Positions 22,001 to 34,000 of a DNA stretch of 60,000 nt are shown piece by piece (position 1 is the stretch's first letter; each line of letters opens with the position of its first letter). The notes under the pieces are model-generated. The model searched no databases, was not told the origin of the DNA, and saw nothing but the letters and a program-made list of their open reading frames with translations. Location: NCBI GenBank assembly GCA_903813345.2, contig CAIIXF020000006.1, forward strand, positions 24,995,936 through 25,055,935. The letters run 5' to 3'. The stretch is from Owenia fusiformis. Lineage: Eukaryota; Annelida; Polychaeta; Sabellida; Oweniidae. Made by a program: the position numbers and the translations under genes.

Positions 22001-25000
22001 TCAATTTGTGTCAACAAGCCATAGATTCCATTTTCATAAATTTTTATTTAGAAAAGTGTGACGAGGTTACATGCCAATACGGAGGGACTTGTCATTCTTA
22101 CGGACCACAACGATTCACATGCTTTTGCCAGCCGGGTTATTTTGGAGATTTCTGCCAGTTCATTCCAAGTAAGTTCAAACAATAGTTATCAACAGTACAA
22201 ATGTGCTACTTTCACTGAGGGGTATCGTGATGCAACAACACCGTGTTGTTGCATCAAGATGGCCAGACTTCCGGTGATAGATTTTCGTACGATATTTTGT
22301 TTTCCCAATTTAAACCCATTTCTAGGACGAGTTGCTCAATAATCATACACGTGCAGTTAGCCCATGATCTATATTTAAAAAAACTCTCATTAGTATGCAT
22401 GTAGCATCATCAAGAAGCGAGAAATTCGCCGTTTTAATTCCTCACTATTGATGCAACAACACCACTCTGTTTATCATCGATGATGCAACAACACCAATGT
22501 GCTGATGCAAAAACGCCAATATAATGTATCATTGAATATCAAGCGAAACTGTTTTACGTTCTGTTTATCTCGTAGGTGTTGGTCGGGACATGAATAAAAC
22601 GCGTGAGTGCGTGGTTCATGAATGAAACGTATTTTGTTTGGTTCCTTAATGTATTTGTCTTTATGTTATCAAAGTTAAAAGGATATACAAGGTAAACTAA
22701 ATACATAGGCTAAGTATTGAATCCCCGGGAGCCAACCCCATTGATATTGTATCTGAAAAATAAAGATTATTCATTTTCTAAATTAAATACCCTTGATTTA
22801 CCGTATCGTATGGAAATTGTTTACAAAGAACTAATATAACTAGATAGGAAGGAACGGATAGGGATAAAATGGATAGGATAGGAAGGATAGGATAGAATAA
22901 GAAGGAACGATAGGATAGGATAGGATAGGATAGGATAGGATAGGAAGGATGGATGGATTTTTCGACATTTTCTTGGCTACCCTTGACTTTCTATCAGGAT
23001 ACCATCAGATCGATTTTTCTCGAAATTTCAAAACGCCATAATTTCCGAACCGGAAGTCGGATCGAAATTTGGTTTGCAGATTCTGATTCCTGAGAAAATT
23101 CTTCATAACTCAAACGGTAAATTTGGTGAATTCTTTATTTTGACCTACTTTTTGGACACCATATCTCAAAAGTGGGTTAAAATACTTTCTGACGGCAAAG
23201 GGCTAACACTATTAGTACACTCTTGGCTACATGTATACACAATTTGACCTAGATTTTGACCTAGACATTTTTGTGTCCAAATTTTGAAGCTAGATTGCTT
23301 TTGAGGTACCCTTCATTTAAAGTCTTTCATTAAATTAAGCTGTACTCGGTCGTATATATGTCGTATTTTACACTTCAAAAAAATATTTTTTCCCTTTGAC
23401 TTAACATGGGGCACCAAATTTAGCGATTTTGAGTTTTCAAAACGCCATAACTTCCGATGAGTGTAGGTTTAATGATATTGCAGTTATACAATGCTATTAT
23501 ATAGAGGTTATTTACTGAGAGGGATTCAATATTGGTTTTATTCCGGGACACATTATGATATTTCCCGAGGGCCCAGGGGGAATCTGGGATTACTGTACCC
23601 CTATTAATTTACCTTTTCGGGACCTAAATCCTATTACCTACCTTTTTACTCAATCGGGGAGAACGAATCCAAAGAGAACAATACTTCTACATGTGCGCCG
23701 TGCAAGATTTCCAATAGCTCGTCGTGTTTACCGAGAACGAAAGATGTTTGCCCACCATTTTGAATGATACTAACTGGTATCAGGGTCATCAAACTATGGA
23801 ACAGGGGTTTATGATAATAGATTGGGTTACTATAGCTTGCAATGTTAAAGGCGATTGAACTATGTTATAAAACAACTTCCAGTACATTATGATATTTAAA
23901 AGTATAAATTTTTGAAAATACATATAAAGAATCTTCGCCCGCAGGACGTGTATTTTGAATGCCTGAGAAGAACGCAAATGGGTACTGGCCCGGTGTTGCA
24001 ATAGTAGCATTTAAAAATCTGTTCCTCTCGAGATTTATGGTCTTCTGAAATTATACTATTAATTGGTGTTGTTGCATCATTGCTCAAATCTAGAGGAGTG
24101 TTGTTGCATCTTCGGTTTGGTGTTGTTGCATCAATAGTGAGGAACTAAAACCGTGAACTTCTTGCTTCTTGATGATGCTACATGTATACTAATGACAGTT
24201 TCTTTAAATATAGATCGTGCGCTAACTTCATGTGTATGGTTATTGAGAAACTCGTCCTAGAAATGGGTTTAAATTGGGGAAACAACATATCGTACGAAAA
24301 TCTATCACCGGAAGTCTGGCCATCTTGATGCAACAACACGGTGTTGTTGCATCACGATACCCCCCAGTGACTTTGTAGTAGCTATAGCGCTATAGGCTTA
24401 TTGAAAAGGTTGTTAGGCCAACACATTATAGAAATAAGTAATAAACATTGGTCTCAATTTATCAACTCAATGAAAAAAAAACGATATTAAATTGAATTAT
24501 CCCACCGAACGAATTTCGAGGGGGATATAGTAAAGCCGTCCGTCCATCCGTTTGTCCGGTCGATAACTCAAATACCGGTTGACGGAATTGATTCAAATTT
24601 TATAGGCTTATGCCTTATGGCAATAGAACCTCTGTTCGAGACGGAATTTTCAATAAGGTCGCTTAATTCAAAATGGCCGCCATTTTTTCGTAAAAAATGT
24701 AATCTTTGATTCCTCAAATACTAGTTGACGGATTTGGTACGCTGGTGCCTAGGGACAAAGGAGCTATGCTGAAGAAGAGATTTTCAAGATGGCTGCTGAG
24801 TTTCAAAATGGCATCCATTTTTCATAAAAACAAACGTAATCTTTGATAACTCAAATACCAGTGAATGGATTTGGTTCAAATTTTATATGACGATGCCTAG
24901 GGACAAAGTAGATTTGTTCAAGAAAGACTTCAAGATGGCGGCTGAATTTCAAAATGGCCGCCATTTAACCGTAATCTTTGATAACTCAAATACTAGTTGA

Positions 25001-28000
25001 AGGAGTTTATGACATCAAACCCATTATTTTACGTCAATCTAAGGATGAACTTCTTAACCCTCTTCTTTTTATTTATAACAAGTCTTTTCAACAGGGATGC
25101 TTTCCCGATCTTCTCAAAGTGGCTAAAGTCATACCTATATTTAAATCTGGTGAAAATGACAAATTTACAAATTACAGGCCAATATCAATTTTTTCTGTAT
25201 TTTCAAAGCTCATTGAAACTTGTCCATAAGCAATTATACACTTTTTGAAAAATCAAAATTACTTTACTTACACCAGTTTGGATTCGAAAAAAATTCCTCA
25301 CACATATGGCAATTTTGGCCTTTGTCGAAAATATAAGATCCGCTCGTGAAAATAATAAATATTCCATTGGAATCTTCCTTGACCTGTCAAAAGCGTTCGA
25401 CACTATCAACCACGATATTCTCTTAAAAAATGATTTGATTACTATGGTGTCGGACAAGTTGAACAATTTTTTTTCAAAAGCTATCTTCAAAATCGTAAAC
25501 GAATCGTTTCTTATGTTGGTACCCTGTCTGACACCCAAACTGTTTCTCGGGGAGTCCCTCGGGGATCAATTTTGGGACCACTGTTATTTATAATTTACGT
25601 TAATTTTACTAGACGTGTTAATACTGTCAATCAGGAATTCATTACTCTTGGTGACTGGTTTAAAGCAAACCTTCTTCCTTTAAAATATTCCAAAACAAAA
25701 TTCATCTTCTTCTCCAAAAAACGAAAAAAGGTTTTTCAAAATTTGAAATATTCATAAACGGAAAAAATTGATAGGGTCCAAGAAACAAATTTTTCGGGAG
25801 TAACAATTGATGAATTCCTTGACTGGAAAAGTCACATGAATATTTAGAAAGAAAAAATATCTAGAACCATTAGAATCTTATTCAAATGCAGATACTTGCT
25901 AAACATAAAAAGTATATTAGCAATTTATAATTCTTTAACATACTCATACTTGACTTATTGCAAAATTATTTGGGCTGGAGCATATTCAGCTTTGGATAAA
26001 TTACTCAAATTACAAAAATCAAACCTTCATCTCATGGCAGGGAAAGACAGGTTTGAGCACTCGGCTCTTTTATTTAAACAATTTAAGATACTTCCAATTG
26101 CAATGCATGACATCCATACCCTGCTTGCAGAGTCTAGTTATTATAAACTACAGACGAAGCTCTCTTTTAAGAAGTGAAGTCGAACTAATGCAAAGGGTAG
26201 ACATCTATCAATTAAATGTTGGAATTTTTGTTTATTGCTTGTATAATATATCAGTCCAACGTAAGATTTTTGAAAACTATTTTACGTTAAATGTTGACAT
26301 TCATCAATATCAAACTAGACATCCACATGATATTCATGCCTTCAAGTTCAAAACAAATGTTGGCCTCTATTCAATGAAAGTCAAGGTCAGCAAATCTGGA
26401 ACTCTATATCCTGTGTTCCTGTCCCCGAGTATTAATATTGTTTACATAATGATTTCCAACTTTGGCCAGTGTCATTCTCAGGTATTTCTTCACTTCATTT
26501 CTATTTATCTTACTATACCCTTTGGGTGGCACTGACTGAGTTAATTAATGGATTAGCCACCTGTTCAAATCCTTCGAAAATAGTCAAAATCCAACATGTG
26601 ACTGTCTGAAATCTGTTGCGATACCTTCGGTGGTTCTTTACAGACTTATGCATTTTAAAAGACTGTCTACTGCGCTAATAATTTTTTATGAAAAATATAG
26701 AAATAAAACCCAAATTAAATTATGATTATTCAAAAGAGGACATTTAAATCTACAATATGTAAAAATATCAAAATTGTCCAAAGCAGGCGTAACGTGCAGC
26801 AGACTGATGAACTTTTCCAAACCGAGTTATTTTGAGTTACTCGAGTCTCTAGACACTCAGTGGCCATAGAATATGGTAAATTTTGAGAACCGTTGATTGA
26901 TTTGTCATGGAGATTTTGAGAATGTAAGCACTTGACAAGTTTGAAAATCAAAAATGTGTAATGTAACGCTTTAGAATTTCAACTCAGGTTTTAGAGATCG
27001 ATTTCCATATTTTTTAGATACACACGACTGCCCAAAATCCTACAATGAAGACGGGTCGGGGGCTGGAGAGATCCGAAGTACTTACTACCCTGCAAACTAC
27101 CCAGATAATCACTATTGTGATTTGGTCATACGTAATACAATTGTGGGGTATACAATGTCGATATACGTGGTTGATTTTCGAACAGAAAACTTTCACGATA
27201 GACTTTGTATCGAAGATGGTGTAAATGTGACTAGGTGTTACAGTGGCGATGGGCGCTCTTCTAGTTCTGCAATGCGTATAGGAGAAACTTATTTTTGTGA
27301 GTGTAAAAAATCATTATTTCTTATGAATTAATTATTACTATTTAGGAAGTACGTTCAATTTACATAATATTCAATTCAGCTTTTATTTTCTTATAAATAG
27401 TATTATTTAAAAGATTTTACATGACACCCTTGTGGGTGTATTCAGTCATTAACATAGGAACAAAAGAGTGATTACATTTTAAAAGTAATGTTTTTTTTTT
27501 GTTTTAAAAATAGTGGCACTTCAAAATTTATGTATTCTGTTTAAACTATTTTCATTACCTCTTTGGGTTGAGAAATTCAAACCATCATTTTTACAATAAC
27601 TTTCTTGGACTCTGATTGTTCTAATTTTTTTGTTGAGAAATTGTGATAGATGCATTTTCAAAACATTTTCACACTACCCTACCACCTGACCACGTTTAAA
27701 AGGGATACAGGATACAGTTAGGACGTCTGTTTATTTCCATGTTTCTGAACGTAGTCTACATTTTACATATATTCCTAGTGTTCTACCAGACATAAAATAG
27801 ATTCATCAAGCAGTTTGTAGAATATTGTTAGCAAAAACCCCGTATAGGCAAAGATAGGTAATAGTGGGCGCATTAAAGATTGAAGGCAATACAAGATACT
27901 TTTTAGAAAATTCATTAATGTACAGGGCGCGTGTAAGTTTTACTTTGAATATCTTACTTCTTTTTTGACATCGATATGCATCAAAATCCTAGTTAAAGTT

Positions 28001-31000
28001 TCAATAAATACCACAGAAGAAATTTGGAAATCATTTTACCTTTCCCGAGCTATTAGTGCAACGTTTGGACTAATGTCTTCTTCGCCTTACCTATTTTCTT
28101 AAAATGTATGCACTTGTCGACGAATACCACCAATCAGACTTGCAAATAGACTTCTAAATAAGCAATTGAAAGGATGGACGTCCTGCATTTTGTTTTTTGA
28201 CACATTTCTGAATCTCCGCCATTTAAGATTCTTACTGCAACTGAGATTAGGTAAGACCGCATGTCAGCAGCTGTTTTACTTTTATTTGCTACATTGACGC
28301 AACTAAGGCATTCTCGAGTGTTAATCGAGACTGCCTATGGTATAAACTCAATAAGATTGGCATCAAAGGCAAAATCTTTAAAGCAGTTCAATCCCTATAT
28401 GAAGATGTGACATGTAACATTCGCATAAATGGTCTACTATCTCCAAAAGTAAACGTAAGCAATGGCTGCCGGGAAGGCTGTCTGCTATCCCCGACATTAT
28501 TTTCAGTGTATGTGAATGATCTAGTGTCCGACATTAACAGTCTACAATGTGGAATACAAATGGAGGACGAGAACATAGGCATCCTTCTTTATGCTGATGA
28601 CATAGCGCTTATTGCAAGCTCAGCTGATAACTTACAACAGATGTTAAACACTCTACATGAATGGTGCCGCAAATGGAGACTTCTAATTAACCCTCGAAAA
28701 TCTAAAATAGTGCATTATCGCCCAAAATCACATCCTAGGTCAGACTCTGCTTTTAAATGTGGGGACTTTGATCTGGATTATACAGACACTTATAAATATC
28801 TGGGGATCTGGCTCCAAGAGCATGTGGACTCAACACACTCTGCCAGAGAAATTGCAAAATCGGCAAATAGAGCCCTGAGTGTAATTATCAGCAAATACAA
28901 GCAAACTGGGGGTATGGAGTTCGCAGTTTACAACAAGCTATATGACTCTTTAGTCCAGCCTATACTAAACTATGGTTCATCTATATTTGGCCTCAACCAA
29001 CATCAATGCCTGAACAATGTTCAAAATAAAGCTGGCAAGTTCTTTCTAGGTGTAAACAAACGCACTAGTAATGAGGCTGTTAGAGGAGATCTCGGATGGG
29101 ACACTCCACATTTAAAACAAAAGGTGGAATGTGCTAGATTGTTCATTAAACTGAAGTCCATGAATCAGAATAGGCTGAATTTTAAAATACATGAATGGTC
29201 CATTAAACGGAAAAGCAGTTGGGACTTTAAAGTTAATTCAATGTTAAATACATGTAATATAAATTTCACTGGTCATACCAAGGACATTTTAAAACTGTTT
29301 ACTAACTCTCTTCGAAATTCTGATAAATTTATCCATAACATATGGGATGATAGAAATAATGAAATTAATGGCAATAAATTGAGGCAATATAGACTGTACA
29401 AATATGGTGTTTGCAAGGAAGGGTATTTGGCCCTACCAAAGCATCACCGTAGGTCACTCGCTAGATTCAGAACTGGTACTTTACCCTTAGCAATTGAAAC
29501 AGGGCGCTACACAGGTATACCATTACACGAAAGGAAATGCTTATTATGTGACATGAATTGTATTGAAGATGAAAAGCATTTCTTATTAGAATGTAGTCAT
29601 TATGATGATCTAAGATGTGATTTTTATGAAAATGTTAAACAGAAATTGCCTTATTTAGATGTAACATCAGCCAATTCTACACTTCTTTTTGTCTCCATTA
29701 TGAATTGTACTTCACTCCAAAGACCATTAGGAGCTTTAGTTTATAATATGTGCAATAAGAGATCTCTTAATATTGATAGGCTATAATCACTAAATGAGTA
29801 TGCATGTCACCTAAATTTCCTTTATAAAATATTTATTTAAAATGTATCTAGTCAGAAACTCCTTGGTTTTATGATGCCTCTTTTTAGTGCTTCGAGCTAT
29901 CAACCTTGGGGAAGATGGTCTCAATTCACTACTGCAGAGGTGTATATTATCTATGGGGTTCTTTTTTATTTATTCACTGCTCATGCAAATCACATTTAGT
30001 GCAATATATGTATTTATTACTCAATATGCATCTCACATTTAGTGCAATATATGCATTTATTGTAATATTTGTCTTCAAACATATGCATTATGTATTTCAC
30101 ATTTAGTGCAATATTCATATTAATTGTAATATTTGACCATATGCAATAAATATACTACTTACATTTAGTGCAATATATGTATTTATCATGCAATATGCAT
30201 CTCACATTTAGTGCAATACATGTATTTATTGTAATATTTGTCTTCAACCGATGCATTGTGTATTTCACATTTAGTGCAATGTTTATATTTATTGTAATTT
30301 TTGACCATAGTGCAACATGCTACTTACATTAAGTGCAATATATGAATTTATTGTTATAACAGTCTTCGACCATATGCATGATACAATTCACATATCATTC
30401 CATAAACTGCTTATTTATTTATGCCAAACTGATTAATCAGACTGAATTTATATCATTGGTTATTAATCATGTATAAATTTTTACCAGGGACATTTTTTGT
30501 CTCTGTCTTTATGAGTGTTGACCCAAGCTGCCCATTGGGGGTAGTAATGGGTGACACTCAGATATAATGTATACTGTGTCTCATAAGTCGGCACCGGCTG
30601 GTGATGTTACAAAATGTTGTTTTTATTATGTATTTTATATGTATATTGTAATGTCAGTGACACAAAAATAAACTATTTTAAACTAAACTAAACTAAACTT
30701 TACAGTATAGCGGGTTTGTGTAAAAAACCGGGTGACCGGGTAACCGGGTAACCGGGTACTTAACGTTCCTGGCAGGGTTAGGATTTTTTTTATTTATAAC
30801 GTTGGATCTGGACAATACATGTACGTTATTTTCGACGTCACGTTTTGAGGTTATTTCACATTGTAAGAACGTTTTGACAAAGTTAACTTTTAACGTTAAA
30901 ATAACGTTTAACTCACAGATATTTTGAAGCCATTTCCACAATGTTGACCATCCATCGACGTTTTGCTGCATATTAAAATAACGTCAGATCATTACGATCC

Positions 31001-34000
31001 ATGAACGTCATTATTGACGTCACGTTTTGAGGTGATTTCAAATCGAAAAAACGTTTCGACAACATTAAATTTTAACGTTAACAATACGTCGGAAATGAAC
31101 CGACTTAGTGAGAACACAAAGTTTTTGTCATGTTTTTTTCCACCAACAAATATTTTGATATTAAAAGCCTGTTTTGACAACGTTGAATTTTAACGTTTGA
31201 GTTACGTCAAATATGGACCAATGTAGTAAAAAATCAAACGTTCCTGTTTGTTATGTTTTCCACACTAACGAACTTTACGGACAGGTTACAACAACGTTCT
31301 TTTTATACCATCAATAGATGTCTCATGTTTACGTTGCCTCGATGTGTAAAGAACGAAAATGTGCAACGTCTTCTAGGAACTTAGATGCTACTTATGAGCA
31401 ACGTGACATGGACGTCACTGTTTGCTGGATCGATTACTTTAAAGAGTGCTCTGTCTCGTATAGGGTAAAAATATCGAACAGCAGTGCACTCGGTAGGCTA
31501 AGTCTGTCAAGTAGACGTTAATTACGCCCGTTCAGAAGTGAATTCTATACGCGTATATACAATATATATTATATACAAATACAGGTGTAAACTAACGGCG
31601 TTAAAATGTTCAATAGCGTTTGTTAAGACATTATTTAACATGCATTGGAAAACATCTAATACGCCCGTCGAGTTTGTTTTAGCGCCGTGAATTATGAACC
31701 AATCAGCATCTTGCTTACATAATAATACAATGCATCTTAGCTAAAAGTGCAACTCCAAGATCCTTGTGCAAGTTAATAACATACTCACGAACAACTGTTG
31801 CAATTGATGGCATATGAAACATCATTTCTTTTCTGGGCATCTCAGTGCACTATTTGTGCAAATGTGAAAGATGTACATCATGAAATGAGTTATGTATTCC
31901 TGAAAATAACATGTGACTCTAAAGTGGACTGCATAAGGATTCCAAAAAGTACACATCTCCCTAATACCAAATTTGAACATATGTTGGCTAGGTATACTAG
32001 GTATACAGGCTTATCTGACATTTTCAGTACATTTTCAAAAAATGGCAGATCTATAGGATATAGCTATAGTCTATTTGTAGTTTATCAGATACTATAATTC
32101 TGGTATCTGAACACATCCTTTAGAGTGATACATTAGCGATCTGACTGTAGTGCTTTGTAAGCTGCAATGCGTGTGAGCTTAAGTCCCTACCTCTGAAGCC
32201 GACGCCTAGATTGGAAAATTATCAAAAAAAATCATCGTAATAGAAACCAAACATGTATACCTTTCAATATATACTGCAATTTTGTCGTTTCTACAATGGG
32301 TGTTGATAACTGCCGACACAGTACAAGTATCTTCAATTTGCCTTTTAATTTGCTCTAAAAATTGAATACTTTTTTTTGGTTAAGTCTAACAATCTTGAAC
32401 GAATATTTAAGGACCTCAGTGCAACACACTAAAATGTAAGCAGGCTTCTAGTTGTTAATTACTTGCGCAAGGATCTTGGAGTTAACGTCCGTAAATAATC
32501 ATTTTAACGCCGTAAGTTTACGCCCGTAAATGTTGTTTGAACGCCCGTAGAATTTACTTCTTCACGGGCGTAATTTACGCCTACACAGGCGTACTTTTTC
32601 GTCTGCATGGGCGTAGTTTTACATCTGCACGTGCGTAATTAACGCCTACACACCCGTAAACAACGTGTGCATACTTTGGGCGGGTAGGCCAACCATATCA
32701 GCTAGACTGGTCCACTGACGAAGAAAAATAAAAAAATCGAAGATTAAAACAGCTCAAATCTACCCATATTCAAGGTCTTCTTGACATGCAAAATGTTGGA
32801 TAGAACGTTAGGTGAAAACGGAATCTGGAATCCAATGACAATATCACCGGGAAATCATCGAACTCCCGTGCAGTGATATATCACTGCGGCGGGCAGGTAT
32901 CTCACCGTAAGCATGGTAACTTCGTAATAAACAACTGACGTGATTGGTTCTAGTCCCATGCTCAGGTCGCGTGATTGTAAAAGGACCTTATACACCCTCC
33001 ATTGGGATCTCCCCATGGGAAAAAAATAATTCATCTGATTTTTCAAAATGAGTATTCTGCTTCAATTATTACATTTATATGCACACTAGTATCTTGTTGA
33101 CCTATATTCAGCACTGTATTGATGTATAGGCCACTTATTAGGGTCATAATTCAATCATGAAGTGTAGAGGCATAGATTCCAAACCAGGAAGTATTTTTGT
33201 GTCTGTCAAAATCCATTTACATCCTACGCATCCCTGCATCTTATCCAAATATGTTACTACATAATGAAATATAATAGTATAATCTTTGGTTTTACAAACT
33301 TGTATGATATTTGATAAGTGTAAAAGTTGTTTTTGGAGCATTTTTCTATAGCCATTTTGTAGGGAAAAAAATGATGAAAAAATGTACAATCTTTTTAATT
33401 TTAAGTATGACCTGAATCGATTGCAAACTTCATATTTGCACATTTGATGAGATAAACCATTTGTGTCGTATTGTGAAATTATTAAGTTTGCAATCGATTC
33501 AGGTCATAGTGTATTTTTGGTATTTCTGTGATAATCAATGGAAACCAATGGCCTCTATTGGGATCTGCTGATATCCTCATGTTAAGTCAATGGTGCACAG
33601 CCCCATGTAAGTCAATACAACCTTACTGAACGAAATGATCCCTATCTCAGCTTATGTGTGTCCGAGCACTTTAATACTTTCCAAAGTATTATATGACATT
33701 TTATTCTTCATGTTACACCTACGAATGATTCATTTTGACCATAGGGATATTTGCCAATAATTGCACCTTGTCCTTTGGACAATTTCATTGGTTGAATTGC
33801 ACGTATTAACTAATAAACAACACGTGCGGTAAACTATTATCAACACAACTTTTACTCAGAATTCCTTCCGCGGTGATTTCTTCTCATATTTCAATAATTT
33901 TGAAATATTTTGACAAAATAATGGTTCGGGAACATTCATGGATACATGTTTTTAGTTGTGTGAAAATTGACCACTTATATGATGAAAAGGGGAACTATTT

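Noticed and set aside
22058-22342. 94-codon plus-strand frame
   Set aside because: Overlaps the EGF exon in another frame and runs into the transposon terminus.
23555-23767. 70-codon frame inside the 22213-24369 transposon, considered as a transposase remnant
   Set aside because: No transposase motif or DDE-type spacing is visible; probably chance.
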